64,000 nucleotides of DNA from a bacterium BMS3Bbin05 (GCA_002897855.1 BDTO01000036.1:1-64000); one strand, 5' to 3'; counted from the first letter of the stretch, positions 20,118-29,448 are shown. Numbers and translations: made by a program. The notes: generated by a model from the letters alone, not told the origin.

Positions 20118-21377
20118 TTATTGCCATCTTTCAATTAAATAATCCTTGAATTGCATAAACACCTTGCATAATGATTCAAGTCTTTCCTCTACCTCGCCGG
20201 AGCTCATTTCCCATGTCTCCAGCACAAATGCGGCAACCTTTCCTATGTAAAGTGGAGTAAGAGATTTTATTATGTGTTCATGGTGCATAACCTTCTGATG
20301 ATAAGCAAGGGCAAAGTTGCAGATGGTCTCAACCCAGATCTCATCAGGAAAACGGAATTTGTTTTTCCCGTTTTCCGACATTGATGTCAGAAACCATATA
20401 ACCCCCTCAGGAAGAAATGCTTCCCACAGGGGACCCAACTGTTTGACTCCAAGTACAAATTTTTCTATCATTGCGTCTGTGTTTACATTGACAGGTTCGA
20501 GCCCGACAGCATATCTGAAACCGAACGTCGGAACGTCCTCAACAGTTTTAACATCCCTCCACCGGTCATAATATTCATCCATCAGAGTGAAAACAGAACT
20601 GCATACCTGGTGGAGCATTGAACTGAGATCTGTTCCAGGATCTTTTGTATCGTGAATCTTGGCCCCCAGGAATGACTGGCATATCTTAAAACCATTTGCG
20701 ATAGCCGTGGTTGTCATCCATATATCAATCCCATACCGTGCCACATCGGTATCCCATACATCTTTTTTCAGATAAAAAGAGGCAATCGAGCCGGAAAAAC
20801 CGAAATCACCTCCTATAGGCTGCCTGATTTTACGGCCATAAAGAACCGAGGTCAGAGGATAGACTATCATGTTGGTAATGGTGCCGTCATATTTATGCCT
20901 GAGATAGTAAGGAGCGACATAATCATAACCATCATCAAGAATGGGGCTGATTAGCAGATCGATCCATTCGGGGGTAATACTTCTCAGGTCCGAATCAACG
21001 ACTGCGCAAGCCTTGACCTTCAGTGCGTCTGCAATCTCGAAAATGGTTCTGAAGGCGCTCCCCTTACCCGGCAAGCCGTGGTAAGGGGTCACGATCTTGT
21101 GAAATGATTTAACCCTGTGGGAAAGAAGTATGGATCTGTAATTGTCAATGGTGGTGCTGTCAACGATCTCACGTGTGTTATCGTTTGATCCACCGTCGGA
21201 GTTGACCAGTATAGATTTTTTGTCCGGGAAATATTTATTGAGACCGGCCTGTACAGCCTGGACAACATGTCCTATAGTTTTCCCATTGTTATAACTGGGA
21301 ATACCGATTAATATATCCGTTTCACCAATCTCTTTTATCTTCTCCTGAACATCCTGCCTTAGGACTACTGAATCCAT
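20118..21377 (-). CDS. Glycosyltransferase (GT-A fold), candidate glucosylglycerate/mannosylglucosylglycerate-type synthase
   Basis: ILIGIPSYNNGKTIGHVV, NSDGGSNDNT, AVVDSDLRSITPEW. Confidence 0.7.
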   Translation of the reverse strand: MDSVVLRQDVQEKIKEIGETDILIGIPSYNNGKTIGHVVQAVQAGLNKYFPDKKSILVNSDGGSNDNTREIVDSTTIDNYRSILLSHRVKSFHKIVTPYHGLPGKGSAFRTIFEIADALKVKACAVVDSDLRSITPEWIDLLISPILDDGYDYVAPYYLRHKYDGTITNMIVYPLTSVLYGRKIRQPIGGDFGFSGSIASFYLKKDVWDTDVARYGIDIWMTTTAIANGFKICQSFLGAKIHDTKDPGTDLSSMLHQVCSSVFTLMDEYYDRWRDVKTVEDVPTFGFRYAVGLEPVNVNTDAMIEKFVLGVKQLGPLWEAFLPEGVIWFLTSMSENGKNKFRFPDEIWVETICNFALAYHQKVMHHEHIIKSLTPLYIGKVAAFVLETWEMSSGEVEERLESLCKVFMQFKDYLIERWQ

Positions 21378-21450
21378 ACCCGGCTATGCTCCTGACAAAC
21401 ATGATAACGACAATCTAATAATGTCATGAAAGCGGTTTTTATATCCAGGA

Positions 21451-22662
21451 TTACTCATTATTGTCTTCTTCAACCGCTTCCTTCAGATGTCCGAATATAT
21501 CCGGTATGGCTGACGCAACCCTGTCCCAGCCGGGAATAAGTGGAACACCTAAGGGGTCTTCTGTAATTATCTCTGACGCAATTTTGATACCTTCCTTAAA
21601 TGACTCAACTGCAAGGCTTTCCATATGCCTGTCAAATACAAGGCTGTTTATCGCAGCATCGTCTTCATATCTCTTCAGGTGGTCCTGGGCAGTCCTTACA
21701 TAGGTCGCAACCAATGTCTGAAAAAATCCTGATGTAAATACAACGCCTTCAGAAGCAAGTGTCCTGAAGATGGATTTGCATATGTCGATTCCCATCTTCA
21801 TCAAACCTTTTGATGCATCGTCAGGTGACAATTCCTGGTGTTTATGCTCATAATTTTCTGCAATATCTACCTGACATATCCTTCTCAGGGCGGAATTTCT
21901 GTAAACCTCGGCGAGTACACCAACCTCAAGCCCCCAGTCCCCGGGTATCCTCATTACTCTGGCAAGTTCGGTGCTCATTGAAAATTCCCCTGCAAGCGGA
22001 TATCTGAAGCTGTCAAAATATACCAGCATCGGCAAGTGGCCGACAATCTTTATGAGCGCCCTTACAAGCGGTATAACCAGAAGCCTTGTAACCCTACCAT
22101 GCATTCTGTCCGTTACCCGGCTGTAATACCCTTTACAGAAATCATAATCAAGGTTAGGGTTTGTCACCGGATAGCAGAGCCGTGCGAGTAATTCCCGACT
22201 ATACGTAATTATATCGCAATCATGGAGCGTTATTACTCGGAACTCTTTTCTCGAAAGGACATAACCATAAGCTATCCAGGCGGACATCCCCTTGCCGGCA
22301 TCCCCAAGCTTGAGACCGGAATCCTCTATGGCTCGATATATCTCTGAAATCCTCTTGCCCGAGTTCCATATAATAGTCTTCTTTTGCGGCAGCACCGAAA
22401 AAAAGTCCCTGGCGAAAAGGAATTCTTCTTTTGTACAGGGGCCAAGGGTAATGACAATCTCTTTCAGATACTTGACCTCTGTAAGCTGTTCTATAATCCC
22501 CTTTAGCGCTTCCCCTGAGAGTTCGGCGAAAAGAGAGGGCAGTATGAGTGCTATAGGTCTGTCCTGGGAATACCAGAGCAATTCAGCTTCAATCTTGTCG
22601 AGATTTCGTTTATTAAGGTTATGAAGCGTTGCAATCAACCCGCTCTGGTACAGATCAGACAT
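21451..22662 (-). CDS. Glucosyl-3-phosphoglycerate synthase-like glycosyltransferase
   Basis: GKGMSAWIAYGYVLSR, ITLHDCDIITYSRELLARLCYPV, YPLAGEFSM. Confidence 0.7.
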   Translation of the reverse strand: MSDLYQSGLIATLHNLNKRNLDKIEAELLWYSQDRPIALILPSLFAELSGEALKGIIEQLTEVKYLKEIVITLGPCTKEEFLFARDFFSVLPQKKTIIWNSGKRISEIYRAIEDSGLKLGDAGKGMSAWIAYGYVLSRKEFRVITLHDCDIITYSRELLARLCYPVTNPNLDYDFCKGYYSRVTDRMHGRVTRLLVIPLVRALIKIVGHLPMLVYFDSFRYPLAGEFSMSTELARVMRIPGDWGLEVGVLAEVYRNSALRRICQVDIAENYEHKHQELSPDDASKGLMKMGIDICKSIFRTLASEGVVFTSGFFQTLVATYVRTAQDHLKRYEDDAAINSLVFDRHMESLAVESFKEGIKIASEIITEDPLGVPLIPGWDRVASAIPDIFGHLKEAVEEDNNE

Positions 22663-22679
22663 AAAAACTCCCTATCAGT

Positions 22680-22852
22680 CTAAATAGATTCTCTCCATAA
22701 AGCCAGTCTCTCTATCGGTCATTCCCCGACTTGCCTGTCCCGACATTTTCGGGGGTAGAGGAATGCAGTCTTTTCAATAAGTTCCAGGCGTCCCGAACGC
22801 TTCCGGGGCACGACAGGAATAAAAAACAGCAATTTTACACGGTCTCTAAATA
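22680..22852 (-). repeat. Structured repeat family 1, diverged solitary copy flanked by ctaaata on both sides
   Basis: Reverse complement reads tatttagagaccgtgtaaaattgctg...aacttattgaaaagac...gaccgatagagagactggctttatggagagaatctatttag. Confidence 0.7.
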
Positions 22853-22921
22853 TGTATTAAAGTATAAAGCGTTGTAAATGATTGGTCAAGTGTTTGACTA
22901 AGAAACAAATTAGAATAATAT

Positions 22922-22980
22922 GGTGTGGGCTATCCCGCCCCTCAGGAGGGGTTGAGAGACGGGATGGGGAATCCCACACC
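22922..22980. repeat. Large composite hairpin (ggtgtggg...cccacacc with inner atcccg/cgggat and cccctc/gagggg stems)
   Basis: Read directly. Confidence 0.6.
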
Positions 22981-23054
22981 AATATATTATACCCAATACA
23001 TATCAAAAAAGTGAAGAAAATATGAAAATCGGCTTTAAGGATTCACGGAAAAAA

Positions 23055-23131
23055 TGGCGCGCCTGGAGGGATTCGAACCCCCGACCTGCGGATTCGTAGT
23101 CCGTCGCTCTATCCAGCTGAGCTACAGGCGC
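23055..23131 (-). tRNA. tRNA-Arg (anticodon ACG), CCA encoded
   Basis: Minus strand GCGCCTGTAGCTCAGCTGGATAGAGCGACGGACTACGAATCCGCAGGTCGGGGGTTCGAATCCCTCCAGGCGCGCCA. Confidence 0.96.
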
Positions 23132-23170
23132 ATGATATATCTTATCTATTATTTATTATATTTTAATGTC

Positions 23171-23680
23171 TTATCCCTTTTTGCCGGATGTAACCGCTTC
23201 TTTTAAAGTAAGGCCGTACTTATCATGCTGAAACGGATGGATTGTCGGGAACTTTGAGTAGAGCCATCCTTTAAAGATTTCCCTGCCTCCATCCAATACA
23301 GTGACATGAACAGCCGGGTTATTTAATTTATCGGAAGCTGACGTTATGGTCAGTCCGTCCATTCTGAAATCCGGCAGAAAATCACTGACCTTAAGTGTCA
23401 ACCTGGAGTTCGGTATGGTATATTCGCTACCGAGCTTGATCTTAACATCCTCGGTCTTCTTTTTCACCTTGTCCTGCACAGTAATAATTACCGCATTCCA
23501 CTTTGCCTTCACACTATCAGGCACTACCACCTTTGTTTCGCCCTTCGGCAGCACAATACCCTGCCCGGCCGGAGTATTCGGAGTCTGAACAGAGGCTTTT
23601 TCTTCAACCTTCTGCTTGCATGCTCCAAATGCAATCAGTAGTGAAAGAACCGCCAAAAGAACCAAGACTTTTTTCATCAT
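23171..23680 (-). CDS. Lipoprotein with DUF2155-like domain
   Basis: Lipobox LIAFGAC; GLTITSASDKLNNPAVHVTVLDGGREIFKGWLYSKFPTIHPFQHDKYGLTL. Confidence 0.75.
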   Translation of the reverse strand: MMKKVLVLLAVLSLLIAFGACKQKVEEKASVQTPNTPAGQGIVLPKGETKVVVPDSVKAKWNAVIITVQDKVKKKTEDVKIKLGSEYTIPNSRLTLKVSDFLPDFRMDGLTITSASDKLNNPAVHVTVLDGGREIFKGWLYSKFPTIHPFQHDKYGLTLKEAVTSGKKG

Positions 23681-23732
23681 AGTTTCCTCCTTTTATATTT
23701 TATTTTTGAATTAATAGCGCACGCACCTCTTA

Positions 23733-23824
23733 TGGCGGAGAGGCAGGGATTCGAACCCTGGGTCCCGATTTCTCGAGACAACCGCTTAGCAGGCGGCTGC
23801 CTTCAACCACTCGGCCACCTCTCC
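23733..23824 (-). tRNA. tRNA-Ser (anticodon GCU), CCA encoded
   Basis: Minus strand GGAGAGGTGGCCGAGTGGTTGAAGGCAGCCGCCTGCTAAGCGG...CTCTCCGCCA with long variable arm. Confidence 0.95.
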
Positions 23825-24007
23825 CCTGAAACTATGTATACTAACAGCTGAAATTGCAAATTGTAAAGGATGCAATAAGACAACAGAAGGTGAATCCAAT
23901 GTGCCCGAAGATTCTGAATTACTTCTCCAAAAGACTTATGTCAAGAAAACAATAAAGCGTGAATTCGCTGTAATGTCTTTCAGTAAATCAGGAATATAGG
24001 TTTTTTA

Positions 24008-24127
24008 ATTGATCTTCCCGGCGGCTCCGCCTGTCTGCGTGCGGCACGCACAGGCAGGCCGCCGGTAATCTAATGCAGGGAGTTTTGCATTATTATATTC
24101 GCTCACATCCGCTCGCTATCCATTTAA
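24008..24127 (+). repeat. Dispersed repeat family 2, copy a
   Basis: attgatcttccc...hairpin...ccgctcgctatccatttaa; overlaps the iscU stop codon. Confidence 0.65.
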
Positions 24128-24498
24128 CTGCCTGTCTTCTTTGCATTATAATCATCTATGGCCTTGTGCAGAGCATCGGCACCAAGATTTGAACAATGCA
24201 TCTTCTGCGCAGGAAGCCCATCAAGCGCATCCGCTACAGATTGCTTGGTAATGGCCCGGGCCTCTTCGAGCGTTTTCCCTTTTGCCATCTCTGTAATCAT
24301 GCTGCTTACGGCTATAGCCGCTCCGCAACCGAATGTCTGAAATTTTGCATCAACGATCTTGCCGCTATCTACTTTTATGAACAGTTTCATGACATCCCCG
24401 CATACCGGATTGCCTTCAACGCCTACACCATCTGCATCAGGTATTTCACCAACATTTCTCGGATTTTGAAAATGATCCATCAATTTTTTGCTGTACAT
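24124..24498 (-). CDS. iscU: Fe-S cluster scaffold IscU/NifU-like
   Basis: MYSKKLMDHFQNPRNVGEIPDADGVG, GNPVCGD, FQTFGCGAAIA, HCSNLGADAL. Confidence 0.92.
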   Translation of the reverse strand: MYSKKLMDHFQNPRNVGEIPDADGVGVEGNPVCGDVMKLFIKVDSGKIVDAKFQTFGCGAAIAVSSMITEMAKGKTLEEARAITKQSVADALDGLPAQKMHCSNLGADALHKAIDDYNAKKTGS

Positions 24499-25682
24499 GA
24501 TCCACCTTCCTCCATGTCTGCCCATCCTTTGGCTGCAAAAGGGGACATGGCTCTGAGTTTTTCAATTATCTGAGGGAATTCCTCCAATAGATAGTCTATA
24601 TCATCTTCCGTATTGTCAATTCCAAGACTGAATACAATAGATCCATGTGCCAGTGACGAGGGAATCCCCATTGAAAGCAGAACGGGCGAAGCCTTCAGGG
24701 CCTTTGATGTACAGGCGGAGCCGCTTGCTGCGCATATCCCCTTTGAAGCCAACAGAAGCAGCATACCCTCGCCTTCGATGTATTCAACACACATGCTCGC
24801 ATGGCCGGGCAGACGCTTTTCAAGGTCCCCCGTATAATGAATATTGGGTACTTTTTTTAAACCTTTAATCAGTTTGTTCCTGAGAACGCTGACATGATTC
24901 ATCCTGTTGACAATCTGCTCCCCGGTAATCACGGCAGCCTTACCCATACCTACTATTGCAGGCACATTTTCAGTGCCTGCCCTCCTGCCTCCTTCCTGGA
25001 TGCCGCCGTAGATGAGCGGGGTAATCCTCTGGCCTTTTTTAAGATAAAGGGCCGCCGCTCCTTTTGGTCCGTAAAACTGATGGGCAGCCATTGAAAGCAG
25101 GTCAACGCCCAGGTATTTGATATCAACCGGTATGTTGCCTACTGTGGCAACTGCATCTGAATGAAATACAATTCCTTTTTCATGAGCTATTTCAGCAATT
25201 TCCTTTATTGGCTCGATTGTTCCTACCTCGCTGCTGGCGTGAGTTATGGAAATTATTGTCGTCTCATCAGTAATTGCCCTTCTTACCGTTTCAGGATCAA
25301 TAGTGCCGTATTTATCCGGAGTGAGATATGTTACGGCGAAATCCATCTTCTCAAGTACCCGCGCTGAATTTAATATCGAGTGGTGTTCCATCCTGCTGAC
25401 TATCGCGTGTTTCCCTTCATGCTGTCTTGCCAGCGCTATTCCCCTTAAAGCGAAGTTGTTCGCCTCGGCCCCACTTGAGGTAAAGATAATTTCCGACGGT
25501 TCTGCATTAATCAGTGCTGCTACCTGTTGCCTCGAATTCTCGATCGCCTCTCTTGCATTCATTCCGAGATCATAAACGCTCAATGGATTACCATATTCCT
25601 CCCTGAAATAGGGCATCATGGCATCCAGCACTTCAGGTAAAATTGGATTTGTGGCTACATGATCAAAATACCTTCTTTTCAT
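24480..25682 (-). CDS. iscS: Cysteine desulfurase IscS/NifS
   Basis: YFDHVATNPILPEVLDAM, HSDAVATVGNIPV, GSACTSKALKASPVL. Confidence 0.94.
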   Translation of the reverse strand: MKRRYFDHVATNPILPEVLDAMMPYFREEYGNPLSVYDLGMNAREAIENSRQQVAALINAEPSEIIFTSSGAEANNFALRGIALARQHEGKHAIVSRMEHHSILNSARVLEKMDFAVTYLTPDKYGTIDPETVRRAITDETTIISITHASSEVGTIEPIKEIAEIAHEKGIVFHSDAVATVGNIPVDIKYLGVDLLSMAAHQFYGPKGAAALYLKKGQRITPLIYGGIQEGGRRAGTENVPAIVGMGKAAVITGEQIVNRMNHVSVLRNKLIKGLKKVPNIHYTGDLEKRLPGHASMCVEYIEGEGMLLLLASKGICAASGSACTSKALKASPVLLSMGIPSSLAHGSIVFSLGIDNTEDDIDYLLEEFPQIIEKLRAMSPFAAKGWADMEEGGSCTAKN

Positions 25683-25685
25683 ATT

Positions 25686-25943
25686 TTACCTCGCATTCTT
25701 TTTTATATAGAACTTATAATATCCCGTCGTCTCATCTATTCCAAGAAAATCATTGCCGGTTTTCTCGCACCAATCCGGAATGTCTTCAAGCGCTCCGTCA
25801 TAATCGGTGAGTATTTCAAGTATCTGTCCCGGCTGAAGGTCTTTTATCTTTTCTTCCAGTTTAAGAAGATGCATGGGACACATCATGTATACTATATCAG
25901 TCGTAACGTCCGGTTTGACATTTTCAACAAATTTAATTGTCAT
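25686..25943 (-). CDS. TusA-like sulfur carrier protein
   Basis: VYMMCPMHLLKLEEKIKDLQPGQILEILTDYDGALEDIPDWCEKTGNDFLGI. Confidence 0.75.
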   Translation of the reverse strand: MTIKFVENVKPDVTTDIVYMMCPMHLLKLEEKIKDLQPGQILEILTDYDGALEDIPDWCEKTGNDFLGIDETTGYYKFYIKKNAR

Positions 25944-26404
25944 GCCTGAGCATCTCCGGAATCGGTTTTTTGCGCCGGCTGGGCGAAATCTTCAAATGAA
26001 GTTCCTTTCAGAAGGTCTGAAAGCGTTATGGAGTCAAGGAAAGTTACTATCTGTTGCCCCAGGGCCTTCCATAACAGGTGAATTACACAGCTTTCAGCCC
26101 TTATGCATCCTTCACTGGGATCGAGACATGATGTTATCGCAACAGGACCCTCAAGTTCACTCACAATCGAACCTATAGTGATTTTCTCCGGTGCTTTATT
26201 TAAGAGATAACCTCCCCCGGGGCCCTTAATGCTCCTGATAAGACCCGCTTTCTTGAGCTTATTCAGGATTTGCTCAAGATACGGTACAGAAACATCCTGT
26301 TTCTCGGATACCTTTTTGATGTTCACAACATTATCCGGATATCCCAGGGCAATTTCATACATAGCCCTTACTCCGTATTGGCCTTTTGCCGATAATCTCA
26401 ACAT
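25940..26404 (-). CDS. iscR: Rrf2-family regulator, IscR-like
   Basis: MLRLSAKGQYGVRAMYEIA, QDVSVPYLEQILNKLKKAGLI, three-Cys CLDPSEGCIRAESC. Confidence 0.88.
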   Translation of the reverse strand: MLRLSAKGQYGVRAMYEIALGYPDNVVNIKKVSEKQDVSVPYLEQILNKLKKAGLIRSIKGPGGGYLLNKAPEKITIGSIVSELEGPVAITSCLDPSEGCIRAESCVIHLLWKALGQQIVTFLDSITLSDLLKGTSFEDFAQPAQKTDSGDAQA

Positions 26405-26411
26405 ATTCTAT

Positions 26412-26444
26412 ATATAATAATACTTTACCAATTTTGTCAAGTAT
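26412..26444 (-). promoter_or_regulatory. iscR promoter with overlapping IscR-type palindrome
   Basis: Minus strand ATACTTGACAAAATTGGTAAAGTAT (26444-26420) contains -35 TTGACA (26440-26435), 17-nt spacer, -10 TTATAT (26417-26412). Confidence 0.65.
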
Positions 26445-26491
26445 TATTTTACCTGGTTCCCGTCGAAAAAAAAACGTTACAATACGGATAA

Positions 26492-27292
26492 TTATTCCTG
26501 GAGGATCAGGCTTACTATATCGCCTGTTTTAAGTCCGAATTGTGACGCCGCATTGCCCCTGTAGATAAAAAGTTCAAGCAGATCGTTGCTGTTGAAAACG
26601 GCATACAATTCTTTATTGGTAACATCCGAATAGGAATGTTTCAATCGGACCTGTCTGCCCTTGCAGATGACTCTGCACTTCGGGATGAGTTCACTTACTG
26701 ATAAAGCGGAAAAATCTTTTGCGGAAACATTTGTTAATGCATTTCCAAAACGGTCTATATGGACAATTTCGCCCTCAATAATGTTTTTAGCCTTCCTGCG
26801 TGGGACGGGAAGTTCCAGCTTGACATAGTCGCTTATTTCATCACCAAATTTTGTTATTTCGACTCCTTTGGTCAACCACGCAGCGACCGGAGCAAATATA
26901 TCCCTGGCCTGAAAAGTAGAACTGCCTTTCCTGAGAAAATAGTGTTCAGCTTTAATATGTATAACAGTAATTTCTTTATTGATATTATAGATGTATGAAA
27001 AGATTCCGTTATCAGGACCTATAAAGTAATAATTGCCGCTTGCCACTATTATGGGCCGCCGTTCCGAACCGACCCCGGGATCTATAACGCATACATGTAC
27101 GGTCAGCCTGGGGAAATACTCATAACACATTCCGAGTGCGATTGCTGCTTCCCTTATCATATGAGGCTGGATATCATGTGTAATGTCGACAATATTTACT
27201 TCATCGTTTATACTGTAAATAACCCCCTTCATCTGCCCGGCAAAGGTATCCCTGGCGCCGAAATCGGTAAGCAGTGTTATCGTCCTCTTCAT
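26492..27292 (-). CDS. SAM hydroxide adenosyltransferase (DUF62 family)
   Basis: TLLTDFGARDTFAGQMKGV, CVIDPGVGSERRPI, GPDNGIFSY. Confidence 0.88.
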   Translation of the reverse strand: MKRTITLLTDFGARDTFAGQMKGVIYSINDEVNIVDITHDIQPHMIREAAIALGMCYEYFPRLTVHVCVIDPGVGSERRPIIVASGNYYFIGPDNGIFSYIYNINKEITVIHIKAEHYFLRKGSSTFQARDIFAPVAAWLTKGVEITKFGDEISDYVKLELPVPRRKAKNIIEGEIVHIDRFGNALTNVSAKDFSALSVSELIPKCRVICKGRQVRLKHSYSDVTNKELYAVFNSNDLLELFIYRGNAASQFGLKTGDIVSLILQE

Positions 27293-28197
27293 TCATTAAC
27301 ACCTCCGATAAGATCATGGATATCCGCGACATTATTTATAGACATATATTCTCTCATACCATTAATTATATTCAATGAACTTATTGGGTCAATAAAATTA
27401 GCTGTGCCGACTGCAACGGATGTGGCGCCCGCAAGTATAAATTCCAATGCATCTTCATATGTCATTATCCCGCCCATTCCTATTATGGGAATCTTTACGG
27501 CATTATGAACCTCCCATACCATCCTGACTGCAACGGGTCTTATGGCCGGTCCGGACAAGCCGCCAATCATACTGGCTATCCTCGACTTTCTTGTTTTAAC
27601 ATTGATCGACATGGCCATAACTGTATTTATCATTGAAACGGCATCCGCTCCTTCATCTTCGGCCGTCCTCGCAAATATCCTGATGTCCGTTACATTGGGG
27701 GAAAGCTTAACTATAAGGGTCTTTTTTTTGACTACCGATCTCACAGCCATAAGGAGCTTTCTGAGCTGCAGGAAATCGACGCCAAAGCTTATTCCGCCCT
27801 GCTTTACATTGGGACAGGAGACGTTGAGTTCTATTGCATCTATATCTTCGCTATCCAGCCGTTCCGATATTTCAATATATTCATCGATGGTATTGCCCAG
27901 CACGTTTGCAACAATGTTTGTCCTGAAATTTCTCAGATAAGGCAATTTTTCTGAAAGGAAACCCTCAAGCCCGACGTTTTGAAGACCTATTGAATTGATC
28001 ATGCCGCATGGAGTCTCGCAGATACGCGGCGCTGGATTGCCGGCCATGGGATTCAAGGATATCCCCTTGACATTAATGGCGCCCAGTTCGCTGAGGTCAA
28101 AGAATTCCGCATATTCCTGACCGTAACCAAAAGTACCGGAAGCGGTCATTACGGGATTCTTCATCTGCATTTTGCCGATTTTTACATCAAGTTTCAT
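27289..28197 (-). CDS. pyrD: Dihydroorotate dehydrogenase, class 1B catalytic subunit
   Basis: MTASGTFGYGQEYAEFFDLSELGAINVKG, NVSCPNVKQGG. Confidence 0.93.
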   Translation of the reverse strand: MKLDVKIGKMQMKNPVMTASGTFGYGQEYAEFFDLSELGAINVKGISLNPMAGNPAPRICETPCGMINSIGLQNVGLEGFLSEKLPYLRNFRTNIVANVLGNTIDEYIEISERLDSEDIDAIELNVSCPNVKQGGISFGVDFLQLRKLLMAVRSVVKKKTLIVKLSPNVTDIRIFARTAEDEGADAVSMINTVMAMSINVKTRKSRIASMIGGLSGPAIRPVAVRMVWEVHNAVKIPIIGMGGIMTYEDALEFILAGATSVAVGTANFIDPISSLNIINGMREYMSINNVADIHDLIGGVNE

Positions 28198-28226
28198 ATG
28201 ATAATTCCCGGTTCATGACAGTTTAT

Positions 28227-28982
28227 TCAATCCCATATAATATCCGAAGCCGAAAATACAGGCCCCTCTTTACACACCCTCTGATAGCCGTTCTTCGTTC
28301 TGACAACACAACCAAGACATGAGCCAAGCCCGCAAGCCATATTCTGTTCAAGTGAAACATAACATTCTATTCCCTTACGAATACAAAATTCTGCTACCTT
28401 TTTGAGCATAACTCCAGGGCCGCATGTATATACAGTAACATCCTCTTCCCCGTTCATAAATTCATTTATAAAATCCATTACGTTCCCTTTCCTTCCTGCA
28501 GAACCGTCATCCGTAGAAATAATCAAATCCCCTGCAGTCGACTCGATTTCATCTCTATACACGATATCCTGCGCTGTTCCGGCTCCATATATTACCTTTG
28601 CTCTTTCACTAAATCTTTTTATTAGTGAAAAAAGAGAGGCAATACCCATTCCGCCGGCAATGATAACGGGCTGTTTTTGACAAATTGGATAAGACATACC
28701 AAGAGGACCGATTACATCAATAATGTTTCCCGCAGACTTATGGCTCAGTATGGCGGTACCCCTGCCCGTTTCTCTTACAAGAAACGATAATTCGTTCAGA
28801 TCGGCATCGAATATACTAAAAGGTCTTTTGAGCAGAGGGTCATAAAATTGTCCGGTCTGAAGCATGTAGAACTGCCCTGGCTCAGGATTCATTGCCGGGG
28901 TAAGGAAATGAATCCTGAACAGCTTGATATTTCTGGCAACTTCCCGGTTATAAATAATTTCTGCCTTAAATGACCTACTCAA
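28227..28982 (-). CDS. pyrK: Dihydroorotate dehydrogenase electron transfer subunit PyrK
   Basis: KRPFSIFD, AGGMGIASL, CGLGSCLGCVVRT 2Fe-2S motif. Confidence 0.9.
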   Translation of the reverse strand: MSRSFKAEIIYNREVARNIKLFRIHFLTPAMNPEPGQFYMLQTGQFYDPLLKRPFSIFDADLNELSFLVRETGRGTAILSHKSAGNIIDVIGPLGMSYPICQKQPVIIAGGMGIASLFSLIKRFSERAKVIYGAGTAQDIVYRDEIESTAGDLIISTDDGSAGRKGNVMDFINEFMNGEEDVTVYTCGPGVMLKKVAEFCIRKGIECYVSLEQNMACGLGSCLGCVVRTKNGYQRVCKEGPVFSASDIIWD

Positions 28983-29448
28983 AGCAGATCTCTAAAACTT
29001 CGTATTCTACAGTCCGGGCGGGAGCCTTTATTGTTACACAATCCCCGACTTCCTTCCCTATCAGGGACTTCCCGACAGGTGATGTCACAGAAATCCTTCC
29101 ATTTTTTACATCGGCCTCATCCGCCCCCACAAGCACAAATTTCCTTTCCTCATCTGTGTTCAGGTCGTAGACTTTAACCGTAGCGCCCCAGGCGATTCTT
29201 GACTGATTGATGCTGGACGGATCTATAACATTTGCCCTTGCGATCTTGTCCTGAAGCTCCTGGATCCTGCCTGAAATAAATGACTGCTTTTCCTTTGCAG
29301 CATGGTATTCGGCATTCTCGGACAGGTCACCGTGAGCACGCGCCTCTTCGATATCCTTCACATTTTTTGGTCTTTCAACCTTTATAAGCCTTTCAAGTTC
29401 TTTCCTGAGCTTTTCGTAGCCCGCTCTTGTCATTGGTATTCTCTGCAT
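28975..29448 (-). CDS. greA: Transcription elongation factor GreA
   Basis: PMTRAGYEKLRKELERL, EARAHGDLSENAEYHAAKE, SPVGKSLIGKEVGD. Confidence 0.95.
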   Translation of the reverse strand: MQRIPMTRAGYEKLRKELERLIKVERPKNVKDIEEARAHGDLSENAEYHAAKEKQSFISGRIQELQDKIARANVIDPSSINQSRIAWGATVKVYDLNTDEERKFVLVGADEADVKNGRISVTSPVGKSLIGKEVGDCVTIKAPARTVEYEVLEICFE

